Part shown: positions 13,272 to 20,143 of the stretch, in pieces
Layout of the letters: every line of letters begins with the position of its first letter
Numbering within the stretch: the stretch's first letter is position 1
Origin: a virus
Strand: one strand, 5' to 3'
Length of the DNA stretch: 26,957 nucleotides
Virus record (IMG/VR): IMGVR_UViG_3300037493_004708
Location: 1-26,957 of that record
Position numbers and translations under genes: made by a program
The notes under the pieces: model-generated
Seen by the model: only the letters and a program-made list of their open reading frames with translations
What the model was told of the DNA's origin: nothing
Database searches by the model: none

Positions 13272-13697
13272 ATGAAAGAGGGTGTCAACATAATAAACAG
13301 GAGAGCGAAGCATGAATACGAGTTCTTGGACACGTATCAAGCGGGTATGGTCTTGACTGGTGTTGAGGTTAAATTCATTCGTGATGGTAAGTTATCTTTT
13401 GTTGATTCTTATTGTATGTTCCAAGATGGAGAGTTGTTTATGAAGAACGTATCCATCTCAGGTATTGGTAATGATAATATTAAAAGAGACCGTAAGTTGT
13501 TACTTAGGAAACGTGAGTTGGTTAAACTTCAAAAGAGTTTGGATAAAGGTTTGAGTATCATCCCATACAAAATTTACCAAAAGAAAAACACCCTCAAGAT
13601 TGACATTGTTCTTGCTCGTGGTAAGAAATTACATGACAAGAGACAGACCTTAAAGGAGAAAGATATTCAAAAAGAAATAAACAGAACATTAAAATAA
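13272..13697 (+). CDS. smpB: SsrA-binding protein SmpB
   Basis: A 141-residue SmpB, slightly shorter than cellular versions (about 150-160). Conserved blocks are in order: INRRAKHEYEFLDTYQAGMV (8-27), TGVEVKFIRDGK (29-40), DSYC (45-48), GELFMKNVSIS (53-63), DRKLLLRKREL (73-83) and the C-terminal LARGKKLHDKRQTLKEKD (114-131). A loop around residues 63-72 is shortened. SmpB binds tmRNA and carries it to ribosomes stalled on broken mRNAs; the C-terminal tail, which probes the empty mRNA channel, is intact. No tmRNA is visible in this window, so it would act with host tmRNA or with one elsewhere in the phage genome. The start at 13272 fits the promoter; a longer frame would begin inside the terminator. 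Confidence 0.97.
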   Translation: MKEGVNIINRRAKHEYEFLDTYQAGMVLTGVEVKFIRDGKLSFVDSYCMFQDGELFMKNVSISGIGNDNIKRDRKLLLRKRELVKLQKSLDKGLSIIPYKIYQKKNTLKIDIVLARGKKLHDKRQTLKEKDIQKEINRTLK

Positions 13698-13702
13698 AGA
13701 TT

Positions 13703-14575
13703 ATGTCAAAAGTAGATGAATTAAGAGTAAGATTTCCTAAGGTGACTAATGCTACATTCACTAAGATGGTTGAATTTGATTTTACAGGTACTCACAAATA
13801 TTTGGAGTATATGTTAAAAGTTTGGGTCTCACGTAATGAATATGGTATGAATCATAGTATCGCTCAACTATTTAGTGAGGTTAAAAGATTTGATTTCTTA
13901 CTGCCGTATCAAACAAATAAAGACATTTATTCAAATGACTTTTCTAATTATCGTTTATTAGTTGAAATGAATGATAAGGCTCAAATTGTGAAAGAGGATA
14001 AAACATTTGTTAGGGAAGAACATGTTGATGTGGTTTATGAGGATGATGAAGTGATTATGGTATCACCTAAAACTCACAAGGGTTCTTTGAAGTATGGTGC
14101 TAATACCACATGGTGTACCGCATCTAAAAACAATCCTGACACTTTCAAGAGGTATTCTAAAAACGGCTGTTTGGTTTATTTGGTCGATAAGACTGAGTCG
14201 AAGAAAAAGAACTATCAGAAAATTGCCTTCTACAATAACTCAGGAAAAACTTTGGCTGGTGAAATTGATATCTATACTCAAAATGATAACCAGATTGGTG
14301 AAGTAAGTTTGATTAATAATGGATGGAAACCTGAAAAATTGGCGGAGTTGATGTTAAGGTTTCGTGCTTACCACGTGGATAGAGAAACTGTTAAAAGAGC
14401 TAAGGATAAAGTTGAATCTCTTATTGACGCAATGAAAAACATTGACCTTGACGAACTTTATTCAAATGTAAAATATCTTGAAAAACGAAGTGAGAATGAG
14501 TTCAAAGATATTAATGATTTGGTAAATACTTTTGTAAGTACCGTTGAAAAAAGTTTGGAGAAATTCAATAATTGA
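13703..14575 (+). CDS. WCT-motif protein, paralogue of the 2348 gene's N-terminal domain
   Basis: A 290-residue protein. The block SPKTHKGSLKYGANTTWCTA, followed by F-x-RYSKNGCLVYLVD, matches the first 200 residues of the protein at 2348-4105, and Trp137 has the same residue number in both. Unlike that protein it lacks the long acidic coiled-coil extension and instead ends in two helices (about 235-285). The function is unknown; the conserved Trp-Cys-Thr and the His/Ser/Tyr pattern before it could form an active site or ligand pocket. It follows smpB by 5 bases and is presumably co-transcribed with it. Confidence 0.85.
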   Translation: MSKVDELRVRFPKVTNATFTKMVEFDFTGTHKYLEYMLKVWVSRNEYGMNHSIAQLFSEVKRFDFLLPYQTNKDIYSNDFSNYRLLVEMNDKAQIVKEDKTFVREEHVDVVYEDDEVIMVSPKTHKGSLKYGANTTWCTASKNNPDTFKRYSKNGCLVYLVDKTESKKKNYQKIAFYNNSGKTLAGEIDIYTQNDNQIGEVSLINNGWKPEKLAELMLRFRAYHVDRETVKRAKDKVESLIDAMKNIDLDELYSNVKYLEKRSENEFKDINDLVNTFVSTVEKSLEKFNN

Positions 14576-14576
14576 T

Positions 14577-14606
14577 TTGGTAATTCGAAATAAACTAGTA
14601 TCTTTG
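14577..14606 (+). promoter_or_regulatory. Bacteroidota-type promoter
   Basis: TTG (14577-14579), a 19-base spacer and TATCTTTG (14599-14606). It drives the gene at 14625 with a leader of about 12-15 bases that contains AAAGGA. Confidence 0.75.
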
Positions 14607-14624
14607 TAATCTAAATCAAAGGAT

Positions 14625-14906
14625 ATGAACATGGCATCACATAACATCAAGATTCAACACGAGACTTTCGGAGTATTATTGAATGAGACATTTGTTAACA
14701 ATACTCAATTCAAGTTGTTTTTGAAAATGGTTCAGGGTTGTATTGAATTGAAGAATGATTTGACTTTCTTCAATGGTGTGGATTTCCTTGTTCATATCCC
14801 TCACAAACACTTGGTGAGTTCGATTATCACGACTAACGTGGACGCTTATACATTGGCAGAGCATTTGGTTGCCAAATCAAAAATGGAGGCATTAGAGACA
14901 AAATGA
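14625..14906 (+). CDS. Small hypothetical protein
   Basis: A 93-residue soluble protein (MNMASHNIKIQHETFGVLLN) of mixed alpha/beta pattern; a second ATG two codons in is an equally good start. No known motif. It has its own promoter, and its stop overlaps the next start by four bases (ATGA), so it is translationally coupled with the following gene. Function unknown. Confidence 0.75.
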   Translation: MNMASHNIKIQHETFGVLLNETFVNNTQFKLFLKMVQGCIELKNDLTFFNGVDFLVHIPHKHLVSSIITTNVDAYTLAEHLVAKSKMEALETK

Positions 14907-15217
14907 TAACTATTGACGATATAAAGAAATGGGCTAAACCACATCCCGCTACTGCATTCCGTAGCGGTAATGGTAAACAAACCCGATTTGGTAATAAAAA
15001 AGTTGAGTTTTCAATTGTTGGTGGAGATATTGGGTTATATGGTGATTTTAAAAATACCTTTGAGGTTGCAATCTTTGACATGGAGTCAAGAGACTTTATT
15101 ACTCGATTTTTTTATCCTGAAACTAGTGATGATGTAATTTCTTACATGAGTTCAGATGAGGTTGAAAACCTTGTAAACTCTGTGGTTAAACGAGAAGACC
15201 TGAGTATTGAGGTATAG
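14903..15217 (+). CDS. Small hypothetical protein
   Basis: A 104-residue protein (MITIDDIKKWAKPHPATAFR) with a beta-rich centre (VEFSIVGGDIGLYGDF, FEVAIFDME) and an acidic C-terminus. No family recognised. It overlaps the upstream stop by ATGA and is followed by a hairpin and a strong terminator, so it ends this transcript. Confidence 0.75.
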   Translation: MITIDDIKKWAKPHPATAFRSGNGKQTRFGNKKVEFSIVGGDIGLYGDFKNTFEVAIFDMESRDFITRFFYPETSDDVISYMSSDEVENLVNSVVKREDLSIEV

Positions 15218-15220
15218 TTT

Positions 15221-15240
15221 CCTTGTTTAGAAAAACAAGG
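15221..15240 (+). other. Perfect hairpin upstream of terminator
   Basis: CCTTGTTT / AAACAAGG, 8 bp with an AGAA loop, directly after the stop at 15217. A second small stem GACA/TGTC lies at 15253-15265. Together with the terminator they form a three-stem 3' element of about 80 bases that could be a 3'-UTR-derived small RNA or an mRNA stabiliser. Confidence 0.5.
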
Positions 15241-15275
15241 TGGTGGAAGTCTGACACATCCTGTCGGTCCCAGAA

Positions 15276-15301
15276 AGAGAGGCTTCGGTCTCTCTTTTTT
15301 T
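15276..15301 (+). terminator. Intrinsic terminator with UUCG loop, probably bidirectional
   Basis: AGAGAGGC / GTCTCTCT with a TTCG tetraloop and a seven-T run. The stop codon of the convergent minus-strand gene lies in the end of the T-run, and the AAA before the stem gives a short T-run on the other strand. Confidence 0.9.
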
Positions 15302-15806
15302 ATTCCTGAGCATCAAAGTGTATTATAAACCCTGTTCGTTTATATACTTCATCTGTTACATCATCTTGAATTGAATCCATTAATTCATCCCATTCACCAA
15401 TTTCACCTAAACCTATTTCGTCATACGCATCTTCAATAGTAAGTGGTGTATCATCATCACCCCAAACTATTCTACTATCGCCCCAACTATAATTTATCCA
15501 AACATTGAATGGGAGTTCGTCTTCCTCATGAGTTTCAATGACACTAATTGAATTGATTATCAGGTAAACATAATCACCATTATTATAGTTGAACATAACT
15601 TTAAATCCTGGTTTTGACATCATACCTAGTTTAGTAAAGGTTTTTTCAACGAAGTCGGTGGTACCAATTACTCCCAAGTTCTCCAACAAATCATTTTGAA
15701 ACTGATGAGGTCCGTAACTAATATAATGGGAAATACTTGACAGGTCCTCTGTTTGATTTGGGTAATCAATTGAGTTAAGAAGTTTCAGGTATCGTTTAAA
15801 GTCCAT
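15300..15806 (-). CDS. Acidic hypothetical protein
   Basis: A 168-residue acidic protein (MDFKRYLKLLNSIDYPNQTE). It has a beta-rich middle (FKVMFNYNNGDYVYLIINSI) and an Asp/Glu-rich C-terminal helix region ending in TGFIIHFDAQE. No motif recognised. It is the last gene of a three-gene minus-strand operon, 2 bases after the zinc-finger gene, and ends in the shared terminator. Confidence 0.8.
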   Translation of the reverse strand: MDFKRYLKLLNSIDYPNQTEDLSSISHYISYGPHQFQNDLLENLGVIGTTDFVEKTFTKLGMMSKPGFKVMFNYNNGDYVYLIINSISVIETHEEDELPFNVWINYSWGDSRIVWGDDDTPLTIEDAYDEIGLGEIGEWDELMDSIQDDVTDEVYKRTGFIIHFDAQE

Positions 15807-15808
15807 AA

Positions 15809-16597
15809 TTATGCTGTATAAGAATTAAAGTTTGCTGAATCGTTCCAGCGCATTTGTAGTAGATTATAAGATGCTAAATATAACTTTGGTTCATCCAAAT
15901 AAGAAACACAATAAAGTACATTTGTATCAACAAACCCTCTTAATTCGGCGGCCTCTTCAGTATATGCTAAAGTGATGTAATCATCACTTAAACGGTCAAA
16001 GTCATATTCGGACATTGCTGGTTCAGTTGTTCCTTCATTCAATTCACACATATTTTTTATTTCGTTGTTCCAAGTACAAATGTAACTGTATGTATACTCT
16101 AATTCATCGGTTTCAACTTCACCTACAGCATCACAATCACTACAGGTAATATTACCGTCACCACCACAGTTGTCACAATATACTTGACCTTGTCCATTAC
16201 ATTCACCACACTCGTCCTTGTCCGAATTAATACCATCACCACCACATTCTTCACAATCTATTAAACCATCATGAGAACAATAATCACAATTTACAGAACC
16301 ACTACCTTCGCAATTAGAACATTCAGTGTTGCGATAATTTCCACTGGTGTAAAATAAAGAGGCGAATGATAATTTATTTATCATATCATCACCCATTTTA
16401 AACTCACCTGTTTCTTTAAGTGAGTAAATGTATAAGACTATTTTTATTATTGAATCACCACCAATTGCTTCAAAATAACTTTTTTGGGATTCGTATATAC
16501 GTGCACCAAATGAGTCAAATACTTCTTGAGGGCTTTTTGGATTATCTGGTATTAATTCAGATATGTTTTTGGCTAATCTTTTTAATTTATCGTTCAT
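15809..16597 (-). CDS. DnaJ-type zinc-finger protein with six CxxC repeats
   Basis: A 262-residue protein. Residues 93-158 contain six CxxC repeats (Cys pairs at 93/96, 104/107, 115/118, 130/133, 141/144, 152/155), several with the CxxCxGxG form of the DnaJ central domain. DnaJ has four repeats that bind two zinc ions; six would suggest three sites. No J domain (HPD motif) is present, so it cannot activate DnaK in the usual way; the domain more likely binds unfolded protein or nucleic acid, as in other stand-alone DnaJ-zinc-finger proteins. The flanking N- and C-terminal parts are unknown. Its ATG overlaps the upstream stop (TAATG). Confidence 0.85.
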   Translation of the reverse strand: MNDKLKRLAKNISELIPDNPKSPQEVFDSFGARIYESQKSYFEAIGGDSIIKIVLYIYSLKETGEFKMGDDMINKLSFASLFYTSGNYRNTECSNCEGSGSVNCDYCSHDGLIDCEECGGDGINSDKDECGECNGQGQVYCDNCGGDGNITCSDCDAVGEVETDELEYTYSYICTWNNEIKNMCELNEGTTEPAMSEYDFDRLSDDYITLAYTEEAAELRGFVDTNVLYCVSYLDEPKLYLASYNLLQMRWNDSANFNSYTA

Positions 16598-17022
16598 TAT
16601 CTTAAAAATGTAATATACGTTGCTAATGTAAAATTGTGTGTGTCCTCATATTTGTAATCAACTCTGATTACCATTGGGTCTGAAACATAAGTTTCTGAAG
16701 TACCAGTAGTTGGAGAAGTACCACTAATAATTTTACCTTCTTGGGTTGGAGTATATTGTGAAATTGCGGAAGTAAACTTATCAAACATAATTTTTAAGTC
16801 ACGGGTAAAGTAATATACTTCATCACCATCGAGTGCTCCATCATATTCAAAATCTACTTGAATAACTACTCTTTCAAGAATCCACTCACCATCGTCAAGT
16901 TGGTCTTGTTCAAAATCAATGTCTATCGCACTAACAACAAACTTTTTTTGTTGCAGTTCCATCCTATATAGATATTTTAATTTATCTTCAAGACGTTTTA
17001 ATTTATCCTTATCTAATCCCAT
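16597..17022 (-). CDS. Hypothetical protein, first gene of the minus operon
   Basis: A 141-residue protein starting at the ATG at 17022 (MGLDKDKLKRLEDKLKYLYR), chosen because a TATTTATA motif ends 3 bases upstream; a longer frame would reach into the divergent promoter. The first 25 residues form a charged helix; the rest is beta-rich (FVVSAIDIDFE, VVIQVDFEYDG, MVIRVDYKYED) like a small structural or adaptor domain. Function unknown. Confidence 0.8.
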   Translation of the reverse strand: MGLDKDKLKRLEDKLKYLYRMELQQKKFVVSAIDIDFEQDQLDDGEWILERVVIQVDFEYDGALDGDEVYYFTRDLKIMFDKFTSAISQYTPTQEGKIISGTSPTTGTSETYVSDPMVIRVDYKYEDTHNFTLATYITFLR

Positions 17023-17025
17023 AAC

Positions 17026-17033
17026 TATAAATA
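17026..17033 (-). promoter_or_regulatory. TATTTATA start-proximal motif
   Basis: On the minus strand TATTTATA ends 3 bases before the ATG at 17022. It is back to back with another copy for the plus strand at 17061. Confidence 0.4.
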
Positions 17034-17060
17034 GGTTTATTTTATAAAAATGAACTATTA

Positions 17061-17068
17061 TATTTATA
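17061..17068 (+). promoter_or_regulatory. TATTTATA start-proximal motif
   Basis: TATTTATA 18 bases before the ATG at 17087; with the copy at 17026 it would make a divergent promoter pair. Confidence 0.35.
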
Positions 17069-17086
17069 ATGTAAAGAAATAACGAT

Positions 17087-17263
17087 ATGGGACAATACTT
17101 AATCATCACCGAAGAAGAAATTAAAAATCACCCAAATGATTTTGAATTGGGTAAACTTGTTAGAATGAAATACATCAAATCAAAGGAAATTAAAGAATGC
17201 CCGATATGTGGGGCAGATAAAAAATGCACTCCTGAAGAAGAAAATTATAAAAAAGATTTGTAA
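17087..17263 (+). CDS. Small Cys-containing protein
   Basis: A 58-residue protein, MGQYLIITEEEIKNHPNDFE at the start, with CPICGADKKC at 38-47, a possible zinc knuckle. The first residues (LIITEEE) resemble the tag of the putative virion proteins. A TATTTATA motif lies upstream, and the next promoter's -33 TTG overlaps its final Leu codon. Function unknown. Confidence 0.7.
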   Translation: MGQYLIITEEEIKNHPNDFELGKLVRMKYIKSKEIKECPICGADKKCTPEEENYKKDL

Positions 17264-17287
17264 TATTCAATTATAGTTGTATCTTTG
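17258..17287 (+). promoter_or_regulatory. Bacteroidota-type promoter with shared leader (copy 1)
   Basis: TTG (17258-17260), a 19-base spacer and TATCTTTG (17280-17287). The leader after it, including TGTATTCACAAAACGATA, is almost identical to that at 18741-18769. Confidence 0.8.
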
Positions 17288-17308
17288 TATTCACAAAACG
17301 ATAAAGAT

Positions 17309-17785
17309 ATGACAAACACAACCACCAACACCAGCACAATCATCAAAGTAACAGAAGGAACAATGTCAGGAGACGTATTCTACGGCTCTTTCGACACTCG
17401 AATCAAGGATAAAACTATCTCTGTGATGGTTTCTAACCACATCAAAGACCTTAATAAAGAATATGAATTCCGTATCGCAGGTAAATGTCAGGCGGGGTTC
17501 ATCAGTATTCACAATAGCAAAGGTACACCTCATTCAATCATTGCGGGATACAAGAAAAACACTTTGGTAAACATCCAAGTTAAGGTGTCTTACGACAACG
17601 GAGTTGAATACTGGCACAATGTTTTCACTACTAAGGGTAACAAGTGGCACGGAATCGATAAAGCTTTCTTGGATGTATTGACCGTTGGTGATATGAGAAG
17701 TTCATTTCCTGACATGTGTGACATGAACATCTGGGACCGAATGGGAGCGAAGACTTGGGCTGACAAAGCCTTCACCCAAAACTAA
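17309..17785 (+). CDS. Hypothetical protein
   Basis: A 158-residue protein starting MTNTTTNTSTIIKVTEGTMS at the ATG 21 bases after the -7 box; a longer frame upstream would begin inside the promoter. It is beta-rich (FYGSFDTRIKDKTISVMVSN, YEFRIAGKCQAGFISIH) with a C-terminal aromatic helix (MNIWDRMGAKTWADKAF). No family recognised. It is followed by a strong terminator, so it is a single-gene transcript. Codon use is richer in GC-ending codons (ATC, AAC, GAC) than in most neighbours, which may mark high expression. Confidence 0.8.
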   Translation: MTNTTTNTSTIIKVTEGTMSGDVFYGSFDTRIKDKTISVMVSNHIKDLNKEYEFRIAGKCQAGFISIHNSKGTPHSIIAGYKKNTLVNIQVKVSYDNGVEYWHNVFTTKGNKWHGIDKAFLDVLTVGDMRSSFPDMCDMNIWDRMGAKTWADKAFTQN

Positions 17786-17798
17786 AAAAACCATCGAT

Positions 17799-17826
17799 AC
17801 CCCTTGATAATCCAAGGGGTTTTTTG
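17799..17826 (+). terminator. Intrinsic terminator
   Basis: CCCCTTG / CAAGGGG stem with a flanking A-T pair and a six-T run, directly after the 17309 gene. Confidence 0.92.
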
Positions 17827-17848
17827 TACCCTTAAAAAAAAAACAATT

Positions 17849-18169
17849 ATGAAAAATATGGAAAATATTAAAGAAAAAGTAAAAGGACTGTTGAAACAAA
17901 TCTCGTTTTATACGGTTATTTCAATCAGTTTTGCAGGAGGTATCTCAATTGGATACTACTATGACTACATCAAAACAACATACAGTAAACAACCTCAAGT
18001 TGTCTCTGTTAGGAAATCACAAGTTAAACTGGCAATGGATGAGAACAACAACTTATTGATTATCCAAAAGAATGACGGGACTTATGTCTTGTATCAAGAT
18101 TCAATTGGTGTTCAAATCTTTAACATGTACGCAAAAAGTATCTATAAACCAGCAACTCCAACTAACTAA
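17849..18169 (+). CDS. Small single-pass membrane protein
   Basis: A 106-residue protein beginning MKNMENIKEKVKGLLKQ, with one membrane segment at about residues 20-36 (YTVISISFAGGISIGYYYD) and a C-terminal soluble part outside or inside the membrane (LLIIQKNDGTYVLYQDSIGV). It overlaps the lytic transglycosylase start by one base (TAATG), so it is probably its partner in the same operon, for example a lysis accessory. The start at 17849 is chosen over one inside the preceding terminator. Confidence 0.75.
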   Translation: MKNMENIKEKVKGLLKQISFYTVISISFAGGISIGYYYDYIKTTYSKQPQVVSVRKSQVKLAMDENNNLLIIQKNDGTYVLYQDSIGVQIFNMYAKSIYKPATPTN

Positions 18170-18711
18170 TGGTATTGAAAGGATTCAAATATTTCTATCT
18201 TATTTTGGTACTCTGTATCATCGGAGCGGGTGTTAGTCTGTTCAGTATGACAGCACCTGAGGAAGAATACAAATTGGAAGAAATGGGTGGGAAACAAAAC
18301 TCACCCTACAGTCTTCAAATGTATACCTCAATAGAGAAATATTCGAAGTTGTATAAGGTACCAAAACACGTTGCATACAACGTGGCTTATCGTGAGACAA
18401 GATATCAAGGACCATTTGATTGGAACTATAATGGTAAACTTATTTCATCATCAGGAGCTAAAGGACCAATGCAAATTATGCCAAGTACTGCAAACTACGT
18501 CAGTGGTAAAAAGATTAGTCAGAAAGACTTACTCTACAACATTGACCTCAACGTTCAAATCTCTATGAAGTTGTTAAGTAAACTTCATAAACAATACAAA
18601 GATTGGGCGGTGATATGTGGATACTACAATACAGGTCTACCAATTATTAACGATTACGCAAAGTTTTGTGCCTTAAACAAGGATTACAAAAAAAATTGGG
18701 TTAAATATTGA
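18169..18711 (+). CDS. Membrane-anchored lytic transglycosylase (SLT/GH23)
   Basis: A 180-residue murein-cleaving enzyme. An N-terminal hydrophobic segment (about residues 8-27) is a signal anchor. The catalytic Glu is E76 in AYRETRY, followed by the SLT motifs SSSGAKGPMQIMPSTA (about 92-107), the LNVQISMKLLSKLH helix and GYYNTG (about 151-156). The enzyme cleaves the MurNAc-GlcNAc bond to give 1,6-anhydro ends. In a phage it serves either as endolysin at the end of infection or as a wall-drilling enzyme at entry; the signal anchor and the membrane-protein partner favour lysis, with export by the host Sec system (inference). Confidence 0.92.
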   Translation: MVLKGFKYFYLILVLCIIGAGVSLFSMTAPEEEYKLEEMGGKQNSPYSLQMYTSIEKYSKLYKVPKHVAYNVAYRETRYQGPFDWNYNGKLISSSGAKGPMQIMPSTANYVSGKKISQKDLLYNIDLNVQISMKLLSKLHKQYKDWAVICGYYNTGLPIINDYAKFCALNKDYKKNWVKY

Positions 18712-18718
18712 AATTAGT

Positions 18719-18748
18719 TTGTTGATTCAAACTATTGTTGTATATTTG
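18719..18748 (+). promoter_or_regulatory. Bacteroidota-type promoter with shared leader (copy 2)
   Basis: TTG (18719-18721), a 19-base spacer and TATATTTG (18741-18748). The 35 bases from the -7 box through the ATG differ at only three positions from copy 1 at 17280. Confidence 0.8.
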
Positions 18749-18769
18749 TATTCACAAAACGATACAAAT

Positions 18770-19507
18770 ATGACAACTACATCTACAATCCAAAACGTTA
18801 AGAACTACAAAGGTCAAAACCAATTCATCATGAAAATGAAAGACGTAATCGCAAAATACGGTCAATTAACATCAGCCCAAAACGCGGCGGTTGAGAAAAT
18901 CTTTAACGCACCCGTTGAAGCGAAACAAGTTGAGTTGACCGAGGATATGAAGAAGATTCAATCCTATACAGGTGAGAACAACTTTGTTAAAGACATCCAA
19001 TCTAAATTGGAAAAGTATGGTAAGTTGACTGACAAACAAGTGTCAGCGGCAGTTGCTCAAATCGTAAAAGAGGAGAATAAAAACAAGACCATCAGTATGA
19101 ACTGGCCAACTGAAGGTGAATCAATCATCTTAGCTCGTAAAATTGGTCAACAATTGAAAGAGACATACGGTTTGGAGTTTAACCCTGTCTTGATTGACAT
19201 CACTCGTTTGTTGGGTGTTAGTCCAAAAGCGGTTAAGTTCGCAGGTAAAATGACCGTAAAACGTGGTAACATCTGTATGTGTTGCGGACGTGAGTTGACT
19301 GATGAGTTCTCAATGTTGACTAAAATGGGTAAGACATGTTCTAAACACATGAAGGTGGAGTACATCAAGAACAAGTCTGAGGCTGAACGTTTCCGTAACG
19401 ATTACTTGAAACGAGTTGAGGAAATTGGAGAGATGGAGTTTTGGGTTCCAAAATCTCAAATCAAAAAATGGAATGGTATGACCGAAATGATGGTCCAATC
19501 CATCTAA
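18770..19507 (+). CDS. Zinc-finger protein with internal repeat
   Basis: A 245-residue protein. Residues about 10-45 (NVKNYKGQNQFIMKMKDVIA) and 61-96 (KIQSYTGENNFVKDIQSKLE) are two copies of one helical repeat ending in KYG-x-LT. A Cys/His cluster at 169-193 (CMCCGRELTDEF, then TCSKH) looks like a zinc finger. The region between is alpha/beta (GLEFNPVLIDITRLLGVSPK). The function is unknown; DNA or RNA binding is plausible. The start at 18770 follows a 21-base leader nearly identical to that of the 17309 gene; a longer frame would begin in the promoter. Many GC-ending codons suggest strong expression. Confidence 0.85.
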   Translation: MTTTSTIQNVKNYKGQNQFIMKMKDVIAKYGQLTSAQNAAVEKIFNAPVEAKQVELTEDMKKIQSYTGENNFVKDIQSKLEKYGKLTDKQVSAAVAQIVKEENKNKTISMNWPTEGESIILARKIGQQLKETYGLEFNPVLIDITRLLGVSPKAVKFAGKMTVKRGNICMCCGRELTDEFSMLTKMGKTCSKHMKVEYIKNKSEAERFRNDYLKRVEEIGEMEFWVPKSQIKKWNGMTEMMVQSI

Positions 19508-19515
19508 AAAAAAAG

Positions 19516-19548
19516 AAATCCCTGACCTTGAAAGTTGGGGATTTTTTT
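19516..19548 (+). terminator. Intrinsic terminator
   Basis: An 11-bp stem (AAATCCCTGAC / GTTGGGGATTT, two G-T pairs) followed by a seven-T run that shares its first bases with the stem. Confidence 0.9.
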
Positions 19549-19562
19549 ATTATAATAGTGGT

Positions 19563-19766
19563 ATGAGTTACATTATTATAAAGATGGTCAAAGACGCCAC
19601 AAGAGAAAAAGAATTACCTGTTATTATTTTAGATAGTGCAGATGACGTATTAGAATTTGAAACAAAAGAAGAAGCTGAAGAGATGAGACTTCGATTTGAA
19701 ATCAACTCTGACTCAGGATACAAGTATAGAGTTAAAAAAATAGGTGAACACCATGATAACCATTAA
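19563..19766 (+). CDS. Small hypothetical protein
   Basis: A 67-residue acidic protein (MSYIIIKMVKDATREKELPV) with a beta-strand, a helix of EEAEEMRLRFE type and a C-terminal strand (YKYRVKKIG); the fold could be a small ferredoxin-like unit. It overlaps the next gene by 14 bases. Function unknown. Confidence 0.7.
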   Translation: MSYIIIKMVKDATREKELPVIILDSADDVLEFETKEEAEEMRLRFEINSDSGYKYRVKKIGEHHDNH

Positions 19767-20091
19767 CAAAAAAGAACAAGAATTAATTGATGAGGTAATT
19801 GAGAACTTCGATTTCTATAAGTGCCAACTAGTGATGGAATATATGGGTTGGATATGGATGACACATGACGGGTATAGAATACCAACGAAATACGATTTAA
19901 TTGAGTCGGCTAAAGATAGAATTCAATCGGCTATTGAAGGGATTAAAGAAGCGGGAAGAATGGGTTTAAATGAGTCCTACGGGTCATCAAGTGGTGGTTT
20001 GAAGGCGACAGTATACAAGAACCGTTACCATCAAATAACATTCATTAAATTGGAATTTATATTAACAGAATGGGATGCAGGGGATGATTAA
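19753..20091 (+). CDS. Hypothetical protein
   Basis: A 112-residue protein starting at the ATG at 19753 (MITINKKEQELIDEVIENFD) rather than the GTG three codons upstream. It is mostly helical (DLIESAKDRIQSAIEGIKEA) with a Gly/Ser loop (YGSSSGGLKATVYK) and a final strand. No family recognised. It overlaps the preceding gene and is followed by a promoter for the next. Confidence 0.75.
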   Translation: MITINKKEQELIDEVIENFDFYKCQLVMEYMGWIWMTHDGYRIPTKYDLIESAKDRIQSAIEGIKEAGRMGLNESYGSSSGGLKATVYKNRYHQITFIKLEFILTEWDAGDD

Positions 20092-20093
20092 AT

Positions 20094-20123
20094 TTGACTT
20101 TTGAAAAAAAACACTTATAATAT
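20094..20123 (+). promoter_or_regulatory. Promoter, degenerate -7 box
   Basis: TTG (20094-20096), a 19-base spacer and TATAATAT (20116-20123). The spacing fits the other promoters but the -7 box is TATAAT-like rather than TAnnTTTG. Confidence 0.45.
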
Positions 20124-20143
20124 ACAAACAACAAAACAAGATT

